A DNA stretch of 64,000 nt from Elusimicrobiaceae bacterium (lineage in GTDB: Bacteria; Elusimicrobiota; Elusimicrobia; Elusimicrobiales; Elusimicrobiaceae). The position numbers were made by a program, and so were the translations under genes. This document shows, piece by piece, positions 25,387 to 34,110 of the stretch. Each line of letters begins with the position of its first letter. Within the stretch, counting starts at the first letter, position 1. The notes beneath the pieces were generated by a model. The model searched no databases and was not told the DNA's origin. It saw only the letters and a list, made by a program, of their open reading frames with translations. The stretch spans positions 352,272-416,271 of the forward strand of contig JAFXUJ010000007.1 of NCBI GenBank assembly GCA_017525025.1, given 5' to 3'.

Positions 25387-25989
25387 TTATTTATACATGT
25401 TGTAAACGCCCAACGTGGCGGGCATTCCCGGCTGTTTGGCTTTTTCAAAATCTTGCTCGGCCAAATCCTTTTTATCCATATACAAATAGGTCGCGCCGCG
25501 CGCATTATAGACTTCCACGGCCGGATACACGCTCAGAACCGTAGAATAGTCCTCTACGGCTTCCTGCAATTTGCCCAACATAAAATAAATACCGGCACGA
25601 GAAAACAAATTCTTAGGATCATTCGGTTGCAACTGGATGGCCATTTCAATTATTTTTAACGCATTTTGATAATCGCCCTGAGCGGCCAAGGTACTGGCAT
25701 AAGCACTGTAAGAGTCTGCGCTGTACGGATTTTGTTGCAAAACATGTTCAAAATCTGCCTGCGCCAAAGAATAATGGCCCAAAAAATAATGAGCAGAACC
25801 GCGGGAAGCATATGCTTCTAAACTTTCCGGATTAAGCGCAATGGCCCGATTATAGGCCTTTAAAGCCTTCTCATATTGTCCGTCTTTAAAATAACCGTCC
25901 CCCCTCACTAAATTTTCAGAAGAAGTAGGCAAGGTCGTGCACGCCGCTAAAGTAACTATTCCCGATAAAATGATTAACAATTTATTCAT
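25387..25989 (-). CDS. TPR-repeat lipoprotein
   Basis: The 200-residue protein has a lipobox LAAC (Cys 17) and about four tetratricopeptide repeats from residue 30 on (for example YEKALKAYNRAIALNPES and YQNALKIIEMAIQLQPND). TPR lipoproteins act as scaffolds in outer-membrane assembly or pilus biogenesis (PilF/NlpI-like); which applies here is not shown. It is a single gene upstream of the CAU tRNA on the same strand. Confidence 0.85.
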   Translation of the reverse strand: MNKLLIILSGIVTLAACTTLPTSSENLVRGDGYFKDGQYEKALKAYNRAIALNPESLEAYASRGSAHYFLGHYSLAQADFEHVLQQNPYSADSYSAYASTLAAQGDYQNALKIIEMAIQLQPNDPKNLFSRAGIYFMLGKLQEAVEDYSTVLSVYPAVEVYNARGATYLYMDKKDLAEQDFEKAKQPGMPATLGVYNMYK

Positions 25990-26049
25990 AAAGCCTCCCG
26001 TATTTTTAAATTATACAATAAAAGCTATACACCGAAACATAAAAAATAT

Positions 26050-26055
26050 TAGAAT
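26050..26055 (+). promoter_or_regulatory. putative -10 box for leaderless glycosyltransferase gene
   Basis: TAGAAT ends 8 nt before the ATG at 26064; no Shine-Dalgarno is seen. Confidence 0.4.
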
Positions 26056-26063
26056 AACGGTAT

Positions 26064-26846
26064 ATGAGCACAGAACCCCAAATCACTTTATTTATCATTA
26101 CCAAAAATGAAGCCGCTCATATTGCGGCTTGTATTCAAAGTGCTAAAAACTTGGTACAAGAAACGGTCGTGTTAGATAGTTTCTCCTCCGATAATACCGT
26201 GCAAATCTGCCGGGATTTAGGAGCAAAAGTATATCAACAACCTTTTGAAGATTTTACGAAACAAAAAAATGCCGCCTTACAAAAAGTGACAACCGAATGG
26301 GCCTTGTCTTTAGATGCCGATGAAACGCTTACCCCGGAATTAGCCGAGGAAATCCGCCGTGCTGTTTCCAATCCGTCTTATGACGGATACGAGCTGCCCC
26401 GCGTCAACAATTTTTTAGGCGGCCGCATGTACCACGGTGATATCGGAAAAGAATATATTTTAAGATTAGTTCGCACTCAAAAAGCCAAATTTGAAGGTGG
26501 CAAAGTGCATGAACGGTTGGTTGTTTCCGGTATGACGAAAAAATTAAAACATGTATTTGTACACACGCCCTACGCGGATCTGGAAAATTACTTTACCAAA
26601 TTTAACTCATATACCACGCTGGCTGCACAAACCCTCTATGAACAAAAGAGCCCCGACGGGAAACCACCGTTCTTAATGATACGGGCCACGTTATCCGTCC
26701 TGACCGGGTTTATCAAACGGTATATCGTAAAAGGCGGGATGTTAGATGGCATGCGCGGCCTTATATGGGCCGTTTTGTCCGCTTTCTATACTTTTGTAAA
26801 GTACACGAAACTTTGGTACCTTTTTGAAAAGAACCAACCTAAATAG
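26064..26846 (+). CDS. family 2 glycosyltransferase, LPS core type (WaaE/KdtX-like)
   Basis: The 260-residue GT-A enzyme has the N-terminal ITKNEAAHIAACIQS nucleotide-sugar motif, LDSFSSDNT and the metal-binding LSLDADETL. It closely resembles WaaE/KdtX, which adds glucose to the LPS inner core. The LPS genes around it support this. It converges on lpxK with only 4 nt between stops, so the two transcripts probably interfere or overlap. Confidence 0.85.
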   Translation: MSTEPQITLFIITKNEAAHIAACIQSAKNLVQETVVLDSFSSDNTVQICRDLGAKVYQQPFEDFTKQKNAALQKVTTEWALSLDADETLTPELAEEIRRAVSNPSYDGYELPRVNNFLGGRMYHGDIGKEYILRLVRTQKAKFEGGKVHERLVVSGMTKKLKHVFVHTPYADLENYFTKFNSYTTLAAQTLYEQKSPDGKPPFLMIRATLSVLTGFIKRYIVKGGMLDGMRGLIWAVLSAFYTFVKYTKLWYLFEKNQPK

Positions 26847-26850
26847 GTAC

Positions 26851-27957
26851 TTATCCGTTCTGTTTGAGTTTAGAGAATTTCGGATACAAGGTATCCATAA
26901 ATAGATTTTCTTGTTTTTCCCCACCCAAGATTTTCAAATTGACGGATAATACATAAACATCTTTTTTCAACACATCGCGCCAATTATCGGGGAATTTAAC
27001 AAAATCTTTAAACGTGGTAATCAGCGGTAAACCGCCGCGGGTATCCTCAAAACTTTGCAAATTCTCTAACGTATAATGTTGATGATCCGGAAAGCGCCAC
27101 TTTTGTTTTAGTTCCAAACCGAGTCCTGTGAGGGTATTTTCAAACGTAACCGGGCTGCCTAACGCGCTAAAACAGGATACCGGGCCTTTTACATCTTTTA
27201 AATCCACTTTATTACCGCTACAAATATCCATGTAATAATCCGGCTCATGGACACTTTCTAAAATTTCAATAGTATCGTTATATTCCCGAATTTGGTCTTT
27301 AATATTTTCCAAATCGCGGGCAGGTACTTGTTCGCAATGAGTCAGTACTACAAGCGAAGCCCGTTTTAAAGCCGTTAAAGGCTCGCGCAAAATTCCGTAC
27401 GGAAGCAACTGTTTATTTCCAAAGGGGTTTTTGGCATCTATAAGGACGATATTACTATCCCGCTCCAACGGAAAGTGTTGAAATCCGTCATCCAACAAAA
27501 TAAGTTGGCTCTTGAACCGGCGCAAAGCTTCCGTTGCGGCCGCCACGCGGTTGGGTGAGATAACAATCGGTACCTTATATTGGCTAAGCACCCGACTCAT
27601 CATAAAAGGCTCATCCCCCGCCAAACGCCAATCTGCATCCGGGTTATCAAATAAAACAACCGGTTTATCCGTTTTTTCTTGCCGTTTATACCCGCGCGAA
27701 ACAATGGCCACGCGTATTCCTTCTTTGGCGAGTGTAGTGGCCGCCAGCAACACAGCCGTTGTTTTCCCGGTACCGCCGGCCGTAATATTACCGATACACA
27801 CCACACGGGAATTTACGCTTTTGCTGTTTTTCCAACCGTTTGCGTAAGCGCTTTTATTAAGTGCCACGCCTGCCCCATAAAGTTTAGAAGCCGCCAACAA
27901 AACGCCCCGGCCCAGTATATTGTTTGACAAATTATCTCTTAATTTTAATAAATCCAT
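26851..27957 (-). CDS. lpxK: tetraacyldisaccharide 4'-kinase
   Basis: LpxK phosphorylates the 4' position of the lipid A disaccharide at the inner membrane. I start at 27957, preceded by AAAGGAA, giving MDLLKLRDNLSNN and 368 residues. The Walker A variant GNITAGGTGKTTAV is typical for LpxK, and LDDGFQHFPLERD is the family motif. Divergent from the acyltransferase gene, with 94 bp between. Confidence 0.94.
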   Translation of the reverse strand: MDLLKLRDNLSNNILGRGVLLAASKLYGAGVALNKSAYANGWKNSKSVNSRVVCIGNITAGGTGKTTAVLLAATTLAKEGIRVAIVSRGYKRQEKTDKPVVLFDNPDADWRLAGDEPFMMSRVLSQYKVPIVISPNRVAAATEALRRFKSQLILLDDGFQHFPLERDSNIVLIDAKNPFGNKQLLPYGILREPLTALKRASLVVLTHCEQVPARDLENIKDQIREYNDTIEILESVHEPDYYMDICSGNKVDLKDVKGPVSCFSALGSPVTFENTLTGLGLELKQKWRFPDHQHYTLENLQSFEDTRGGLPLITTFKDFVKFPDNWRDVLKKDVYVLSVNLKILGGEKQENLFMDTLYPKFSKLKQNG

Positions 27958-28039
27958 AATATTTCCTTTTAAAAAACGGCTGTACATATTTTAGCATTTC
28001 CAGCGGATTTTCAAACAAACTGTTTAAAAATAAAATTTG

Positions 28040-28045
28040 TATAAT
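28040..28045 (+). promoter_or_regulatory. -10 box for leaderless acyltransferase gene
   Basis: Perfect TATAAT ending 6 nt before the ATG at 28052; no Shine-Dalgarno fits in the gap. Confidence 0.5.
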
Positions 28046-28051
28046 AAAAAC

Positions 28052-28996
28052 ATGGGAGAAACACGATTCCAAAAAACCCCGGCCCACTTTGTGCAATACC
28101 TGGCTCTTAAAGCGGTTTGCGTCTTTGTCCGTCTGCTGCCCTATCGGGCAGCTGTTTTTTTGGGCCGGCAACTCGTCGGCTTCACCCGTTTTGTGCTACA
28201 CAAACGTTTTAAACGCGTTTGCGAAGATATCGCCCGCGCTTTTCCGGATAAGTCCCCCCAACAAGTACATCAAATCGCCGTTGGATCGTGGTGCAACATG
28301 GGGCAAATTTTTGCCGAATTTCTTCAATTCAGTGCCATGGACGTCGCCGAATTTAAAAACTATTGCCGCATTGAAGGCATGGAAAAGCTGACCAAGGCCC
28401 AAGGGGTGAGCGGCGGAATCATTCACATCGGGCATTTCACTAATTGGGAAGCTTTTGGTCTGGCCGCCTCCGCGTATGGATTTGATAAAGCTGTTTTAGC
28501 CCAACGGGTGGATAATCCTTATGTGGACGAAGAAATCAACCGTCTGCGCAATATGTTCTCGGGAACAACCTTTTATAGTAACCACCAAGATAAACCTTTC
28601 TTGGCTTGTATGCGTTGGCTCAGAAAGAAAAAAATGCTGGGTATTTTATTTGACCAAAATACAATTTCCGGAGAGATGTGGTTTTCGTTTTTAGGAAGAA
28701 CCGCTGCCTTTTCCCCCATTACGGCCCTATTAGCTATTAAGGCCCAAGTTCCCGTATTCCCGGTCTATGTTTCGCGTGATAATAAGGGACTATTAACTTG
28801 TACGGTATATGATCCCATCATTCCCCCTTCCACCTATACCTTAGAGAATACCCGTCAATTTACCAAAACGTTAATTGGGTATTATGAACAGTGGATCCGG
28901 CAAAATCCCGCCTCTTGGCTTTGGGCGCATAACCGTTGGAAACGCGAAGCCGAAGGAAATGCCTATTTAGAAAAACACCCTGAGGAACGTCTATGA
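28052..28996 (+). CDS. lipid A biosynthesis acyltransferase, LpxL/HtrB-type
   Basis: It adds a secondary acyl chain to the Kdo-lipid A precursor. The 314-residue product has the catalytic HxxxxE motif in IGHFTNWEAF, and FDQNTISGEMWFSFLGR typical of LpxL. I use the ATG at 28052 (MGETRFQKTP) rather than a TTG five codons upstream. Overlaps gmhB by 4 nt. Confidence 0.92.
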   Translation: MGETRFQKTPAHFVQYLALKAVCVFVRLLPYRAAVFLGRQLVGFTRFVLHKRFKRVCEDIARAFPDKSPQQVHQIAVGSWCNMGQIFAEFLQFSAMDVAEFKNYCRIEGMEKLTKAQGVSGGIIHIGHFTNWEAFGLAASAYGFDKAVLAQRVDNPYVDEEINRLRNMFSGTTFYSNHQDKPFLACMRWLRKKKMLGILFDQNTISGEMWFSFLGRTAAFSPITALLAIKAQVPVFPVYVSRDNKGLLTCTVYDPIIPPSTYTLENTRQFTKTLIGYYEQWIRQNPASWLWAHNRWKREAEGNAYLEKHPEERL

Positions 28997-29529
28997 TAAA
29001 AGCGGTATTCTTTGACCGAGACGGCACCCTTATTTATGATTACGGTTATCTGTCCGTCCCCGACAAAGTGCACCCGTACAAAGGTGCCCCGGAGGCCCTG
29101 CACGCCTTACAAAAAGCCGGATATCATTTATTCATCGTATCTAATCAATCCGGGATTGGCCGTGGATATTTTACAGAAAAAGAAGCCCGTGACGTCAACC
29201 GCCGTTTATGCCAATTGTTCCGTCCGGCCCGTTTTGATGAAATCGTTTTTTGCCCACACGCCCCCAACGAGGGCTGTTCTTGCCGAAAACCTTTGCCGAA
29301 ACTGGGGCTACAACTTGCCGGGAAATACCACATCGACCTCAAACACTCATTTATGATAGGCGATAAAAAATCCGACGTAGAATTTGGCCAAGCGTTAGGT
29401 TGCAAATCTATTTTAGTACGAACAGCCAACGGAAATAAACATCTTAAAAAATATCCAGATTTAAAACCGGATTTTATAGCTTCTACGTTACCGGTCGCCG
29501 TTCATGCTATTTTGCGGGAGAAAATATAA
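28993..29529 (+). CDS. gmhB: D-glycero-D-manno-heptose 1,7-bisphosphate 7-phosphatase
   Basis: A HAD-family phosphatase in the ADP-heptose pathway for LPS core. The nucleophile motif is FFDRDGTL (Asp 8, Asp 10). The zinc loop CPHAPNEGCSCRKP has the Cys-x-His and Cys-x-Cys ligands that separate GmhB from other HAD enzymes. The 178-residue length is normal. The heptose-7-P kinase two genes downstream supplies its substrate. Confidence 0.93.
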   Translation: MIKAVFFDRDGTLIYDYGYLSVPDKVHPYKGAPEALHALQKAGYHLFIVSNQSGIGRGYFTEKEARDVNRRLCQLFRPARFDEIVFCPHAPNEGCSCRKPLPKLGLQLAGKYHIDLKHSFMIGDKKSDVEFGQALGCKSILVRTANGNKHLKKYPDLKPDFIASTLPVAVHAILREKI

Positions 29530-30674
29530 TGAAACATGCCATCAAATTATTATGCAGTATTTGTTTAATGAGCGGATGTTGTTGCAATTGCTCGGTCCAA
29601 AAAGAACCCACCCCTTTACCGCAAGAAACAGTCCCCGTATCCGTCGCACAAACCGCGCCCGAGGACAAGGCCGCACCGCTTGAACCGACGCCGGCTCCAC
29701 TTCAAGCAACCACAGCAACTAAGCCCGTAACAGAAACCAAACCTGTTCAAACAGCACCCATTCCAAAACCGGCAGTTGTCGCCAATACGGTTTCCGCCCA
29801 CCAAACGACCGATACACCCAAAAGTCAAAGCCTTTCTCAAATGCCGGTTTCCGATACCCCCACAAAGCCGGTAGCCCCGGCTAAACCCGTTCCGGATAAA
29901 GCCGTATTTAAGGATGAGCCGCTTATTGATTTAAATGGCCGCTTGTTAAACCCGTTGGCTGCCCAAGTACCCACATCAGATGCTGCCCAATCGGTTGCTT
30001 GGAGAGCGGAACAATTAAAATATGGTATTTATTATTCTTTTGTAAAAGCAGGAACAGCCTATATCAAAAACCGCGGACTTATATCCGTAGACGGACGTCC
30101 GGCCTATGTGATTCAAACGAGTGCTTTTTCCGCCTCGGTAATTGACAGCGTATTTAAAGTGCGTGATATTAACCTTTCCTGGCTGGATGCTCGGGATTTT
30201 CACTCGTTAGGATATAGCCAAAGTCTGCGTGAAGGTAGATATAAACGGGACGAGTGGGTTCGCTTTGATTATCCCAAAAAAGAATATTACGGGCAAGTAA
30301 AAAAGAAAGCGGAGCCCCGTTCTTTCTCGGGCGAATTGACACAACCGGTATTAGATATGCTCACTTCGCTTTATTACGTCCGTTCCAAAACGTTGGAACC
30401 CGGCAAAGAAGTGGTTTTTGATATTGTAAACCGAGAAGAAAAATATCCGCTGGTGGTAAAGGTGCTAAGAAAAGAAACGGTAAAAACAGATGCCGGAAAA
30501 TTTAAATGCATAGTAGTAGAGCCGCAATTTCGCGGGGAAGGTATCTTTGTAAGCAAAGGCAAAGATTTGAAAGTATGGCTGACAGATGATGAATATAAAA
30601 TGCCGGTCAAAATGACCGTAGAAGTATTTATCGGCAGCGTATCTGCTGAATTATTGGACTACAAACGTAATTAA
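29529..30674 (+). CDS. DUF3108 lipoprotein
   Basis: The 381-residue protein has a lipobox LMSGC (Cys 17) and a Cys-rich N-terminus. A Pro/Thr/Ala-rich linker spans about residues 25-125. The C-terminal 230 residues match the DUF3108 fold (YGIYYSFVKAGTAYI, DYPKKEYYGQVKKK, KVWLTDDEYKMPVKM). Members of this family are periplasmic and of unknown function. Its position inside a heptose/Kdo operon, sharing a nucleotide with the gmhB stop, suggests a link to LPS or envelope maturation. Confidence 0.85.
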   Translation: MKHAIKLLCSICLMSGCCCNCSVQKEPTPLPQETVPVSVAQTAPEDKAAPLEPTPAPLQATTATKPVTETKPVQTAPIPKPAVVANTVSAHQTTDTPKSQSLSQMPVSDTPTKPVAPAKPVPDKAVFKDEPLIDLNGRLLNPLAAQVPTSDAAQSVAWRAEQLKYGIYYSFVKAGTAYIKNRGLISVDGRPAYVIQTSAFSASVIDSVFKVRDINLSWLDARDFHSLGYSQSLREGRYKRDEWVRFDYPKKEYYGQVKKKAEPRSFSGELTQPVLDMLTSLYYVRSKTLEPGKEVVFDIVNREEKYPLVVKVLRKETVKTDAGKFKCIVVEPQFRGEGIFVSKGKDLKVWLTDDEYKMPVKMTVEVFIGSVSAELLDYKRN

Positions 30675-30704
30675 AGTATAATAAAATCATTGGTGGTGAA
30701 GATT

Positions 30705-31691
30705 ATGCAAGCCAAGAATAACCGTTTAAAACGCATTTTGGATTCCTTTAAAGGAAAAGAGATTATCGTGGTAGGGGACGTTATGCTGGACCACTTCATT
30801 AAAGGTGCTGTCAGCCGTATCTCCCCGGAAGCGCCCGTACCGGTAGTAGATGTACGGCAAGAATTTTATGTCGCCGGCGGAGCCGGAAACGTAGCCGTTA
30901 ACTTGGCGGCCTTGGACGCTAAACCGGTTATGATTTCCGTCGTGGGATCTGATTTAGGCGGCGAAATGTTAAAAGACTTTTTGCGCGGACAAAAAGTAGA
31001 TGTAAACGGAATAACCGAGGATTTGGATCGGCCCACCACTCAAAAAATTCGCGTCATGGCCGACCAACAACAAATCGTCCGGTTTGACCGGGAAAGTAAA
31101 AAAACCATTTCCGCTGCCATTTCCAATGCATGCATGAAAAGCTTTGAGCAAGCGGTCAAAACCGCCCAAGGAGTTATCTTATCCGACTATGGAAAAGGCA
31201 TGCTCAGCGACCAAAATATTCAAAAAATTATTTCCATTTGCCGCAAAAAACATATTCCGGTTTGCGTAGATCCCAAAATTGATAACTTCAAAAAATACAA
31301 AAATATTACTTGTATGACGCCCAACACAAAAGAAGCGTGGGAAGGCGCCGGTGAAACACCCAAATCCGGCGAGGCGGAAATGGAGCGGCTGGGCAACAAA
31401 ATATTAAAAATGCTCCGCGCTGACTCTATTTTAATTACCCGCAGCGCAGAAGGGATGAGCTTATTTGAAAAAAATGCCAAAAAGCCTTATACCGTCCGTG
31501 CCACCGCTCGCGAAGTATATGATGTAACAGGTGCCGGAGATACCGTCATTTCCGTACTAACCTTAGCCTTGGCGGCCGGAGCTAATCTAAAAGAAGCTTC
31601 CGTCCTGGCCAATTATGCGGCGGGTATTGTTGTTGAAAAATCAGGCACGGCTACCGCCAGCCGCCAAGAAATTGAAGGAGTTTTACCATGA
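30705..31691 (+). CDS. rfaE1: D-glycero-beta-D-manno-heptose-7-phosphate kinase
   Basis: A PfkB-family sugar kinase that makes heptose 1,7-bisphosphate, the GmhB substrate. The 328 residues include IIVVGDVMLDHFIKG, GGAGNVAVNLAAL and the anion hole VTGAGDTVIS. It lacks the adenylyltransferase half found in E. coli HldE, so a separate HldC/RfaE2 protein must exist elsewhere. The ATG at 30705 follows GGTGGTGAAG; TATAAT at 30677-30682 may give an internal promoter. Confidence 0.92.
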   Translation: MQAKNNRLKRILDSFKGKEIIVVGDVMLDHFIKGAVSRISPEAPVPVVDVRQEFYVAGGAGNVAVNLAALDAKPVMISVVGSDLGGEMLKDFLRGQKVDVNGITEDLDRPTTQKIRVMADQQQIVRFDRESKKTISAAISNACMKSFEQAVKTAQGVILSDYGKGMLSDQNIQKIISICRKKHIPVCVDPKIDNFKKYKNITCMTPNTKEAWEGAGETPKSGEAEMERLGNKILKMLRADSILITRSAEGMSLFEKNAKKPYTVRATAREVYDVTGAGDTVISVLTLALAAGANLKEASVLANYAAGIVVEKSGTATASRQEIEGVLP

Positions 31692-32431
31692 CCGATGTAT
31701 TAATTATCATTCCGGCCCGTTACGGTTCTTCCCGTTTACCCGGCAAAATTTTAAAACCGCTCTGCGGCAAACCCGTTATCCAGCACGTGTACGAAGCTTG
31801 CCTGAATACACAATTAGGGGATGTGCTTATTGCCACGGAATCCCCCCTTGTGGTGGCGGCTGCTGCCCAATTCGGCGGCAAGGCCGTTTTAACCAGTGAA
31901 GCATGCCAAAGCGGAACGGACCGCGTTTTCGAAGCGGCCCAAAACCGTCCGGAAAAGCTGATTATCAACGTCCAGGGAGATGAACCTTTTATTGAATCCC
32001 AAACGGTTCGGGCCGTAGCCGAATTGCTAAAAAATGATGACCGTTGCGATATTGCTACCGCTGTTTTTGCCATGCCGGACAACGACCAAGTTGACAATCC
32101 CAATATCGTCAAAGCTGTTCTGGCAAAAGACCGCCGGGCTCTCTATTTTTCGCGTTCCCGTGTACCCTATAAGCGGGAACAAACCGAAGAAAACAAACGT
32201 GCCCCGTATTGGCACCATTGCGGTATCTACGGCTATCGCCGCGAAGCACTTAACCGCTTTGTAACCTTGCCGGAAAGTCCGCTTGAAAAGTTGGAACGGT
32301 TGGAACAACTACGCGCGTTGGAAGACGGCATGACCATTAAATGTGCCGAAGTGCAACCTGCCGGACCTGCCATTGATACAGCGGCCGATTTGGCAGCAGC
32401 CGAAGCCTATTATGCTAAAATACATGCATAA
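31688..32431 (+). CDS. kdsB: 3-deoxy-manno-octulosonate cytidylyltransferase
   Basis: It activates Kdo as CMP-Kdo for the LPS inner core, consuming CTP. The 247-residue protein has the N-terminal IPARYGSSRLPGKILKPL motif, NVQGDEPFIE and the HCGIYGYRREAL region. It overlaps the kinase gene by 4 nt and is followed by pyrG, which makes the CTP it uses. Confidence 0.95.
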   Translation: MTDVLIIIPARYGSSRLPGKILKPLCGKPVIQHVYEACLNTQLGDVLIATESPLVVAAAAQFGGKAVLTSEACQSGTDRVFEAAQNRPEKLIINVQGDEPFIESQTVRAVAELLKNDDRCDIATAVFAMPDNDQVDNPNIVKAVLAKDRRALYFSRSRVPYKREQTEENKRAPYWHHCGIYGYRREALNRFVTLPESPLEKLERLEQLRALEDGMTIKCAEVQPAGPAIDTAADLAAAEAYYAKIHA

Positions 32432-32465
32432 TCGTTGATTTTAATTTCTTAACAGGAGACTAAAC

Positions 32466-34061
32466 ATGTCTAAATTTATCGTAATCACCGGCGGTGTTGT
32501 TAGCTCGCTGGGGAAAGGAATTTCAGGAGCCAGCATCGGCAAGCTTTTACAATTAAACGGGTTGCGCGTAAATATGATTAAGTGCGACCCCTATATCAAT
32601 GTGGATCCCGGCACTATGAGCCCTTACCAACACGGAGAAGTATTTGTAACCGTGGACGGGGCCGAGGCGGACCTGGACTTAGGGCACTACGAACGGTTTT
32701 TAGACGTCAACATGACCCGCGCCAACACCAATACAGCCGGAAACATCTATCAAACCGTTATTGATAAAGAACGCCGTGGCGAATATTTGGGTTCTACGGT
32801 GCAAGTTATTCCGCATATTACCAACGAAATAAAAAAACGCTTTACAGCTTTTGAAAATGACGCGGATGTGTCTATTATTGAAATCGGCGGGACGGTAGGG
32901 GATATTGAATCGTTGCCGTTCCTGGAAGCAGCCCGACAGTTACGTTTGGAAAAAGGGCCTCAAAATGTAATCTGTGTACACGTGACGCTCATTCCCTATA
33001 TAGCGGTAGCACAAGAATTGAAAACCAAACCAACCCAACACTCCGTTAATAAACTACGTGAGGTCGGCATTGAACCCAGCATGCTCATCTGCCGCACGGA
33101 ACGCCCGCTTAATGACCACCTGAAAGAGAAAATTTCTCTTTTCTGCAGTGTTCCTGCTAAGGCGGTTATTGAATGTGCCGATGCCAAGTCCATTTACCAC
33201 GTACCTGAAATGTTCTATAAGCAAGAAGTGGATAAACAAATCTTGGCCTTGTTGGGGCTCAAACCTACCCAGGCGGTAGATCCTAAGCAATTTGAATTTT
33301 TTGACAGAGCTTTAAATCCATCCAAAACGGTAAAAATTGCCGTGGCCGGGAAATACGCGGAATTTCAAGAAGCCTATAAATCTATCCACGAAGCTCTACG
33401 CCATGCCGGCATGAACAATGATGCCAAGGTAGAAGTTGTTTATGTCAACACCGAAAAAGATGATGTATCCGACGAATTAAAAGATGCAGACGGAATTTTA
33501 ATTCCGGGTGGCTTTGGTAGCCGGGGCATTCAAGGCAAAATCAACACCGTACGCTTTGCCCGCGAAAATAAAGTTCCCTTTTTAGGTATTTGTTTGGGTA
33601 TGCAATGTGCTGTATTGGAAGCTGCCCGTAACTTATGCGGCTTACACGACGCTAACTCTACTGAATTTGATCCGACAACGAAAGATCCGGTGGTAGATTT
33701 AACTCCCCAACAAAAAAATGTAGTTTACAAAGGCGGCACCATGCGTTTAGGGAACTACACCGCTGATTTGAAAGCGGGTTCGCTTGCCCATCGTCTTTAT
33801 GGTAAAGATCGCATTGAAGAGCGCCACCGCCACCGCTATGAATTAAACCCTAAATACGTAAAGCAATTGCAGGAAGTGGGGTTATACGTATCGGGCTGGC
33901 ACGAGGGAGTCCTGCCGGAAATTGTGGAACGCACCGATCATCCGTACTTTATTGCCGGGCAGTTTCACCCGGAGTTTGGCTCCCGTCCCATGCGGCCTCA
34001 TCCCTTATTTGACGGCTTAATTAAAGCCAGTTTAAAATATAAAGAAGAGCACAAAAAATAA
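32466..34061 (+). CDS. pyrG: CTP synthase
   Basis: It aminates UTP to CTP using glutamine. The 531 residues have the synthetase domain (TGGVVSSLGKGISGASIG, KCDPYINVDPGTMSPYQHGE) and the glutaminase domain with nucleophile GICLGMQ and the His-Glu pair in QFHPEF. The kdsB-pyrG pairing is common. AGGAG precedes the ATG. Confidence 0.97.
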   Translation: MSKFIVITGGVVSSLGKGISGASIGKLLQLNGLRVNMIKCDPYINVDPGTMSPYQHGEVFVTVDGAEADLDLGHYERFLDVNMTRANTNTAGNIYQTVIDKERRGEYLGSTVQVIPHITNEIKKRFTAFENDADVSIIEIGGTVGDIESLPFLEAARQLRLEKGPQNVICVHVTLIPYIAVAQELKTKPTQHSVNKLREVGIEPSMLICRTERPLNDHLKEKISLFCSVPAKAVIECADAKSIYHVPEMFYKQEVDKQILALLGLKPTQAVDPKQFEFFDRALNPSKTVKIAVAGKYAEFQEAYKSIHEALRHAGMNNDAKVEVVYVNTEKDDVSDELKDADGILIPGGFGSRGIQGKINTVRFARENKVPFLGICLGMQCAVLEAARNLCGLHDANSTEFDPTTKDPVVDLTPQQKNVVYKGGTMRLGNYTADLKAGSLAHRLYGKDRIEERHRHRYELNPKYVKQLQEVGLYVSGWHEGVLPEIVERTDHPYFIAGQFHPEFGSRPMRPHPLFDGLIKASLKYKEEHKK

Positions 34062-34082
34062 GTTTCTTCCACACATAAGAAA

Positions 34083-34110
34083 CCCCGGGTAAATAGCCCG
34101 GGGAATTTTT
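34083..34110 (+). terminator. intrinsic terminator after pyrG
   Basis: CCCCGGG (34083-34089) pairs with CCCGGGG (34097-34103), followed by AATTTTT. It lies against the end of the convergent pbpC gene. Confidence 0.75.
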
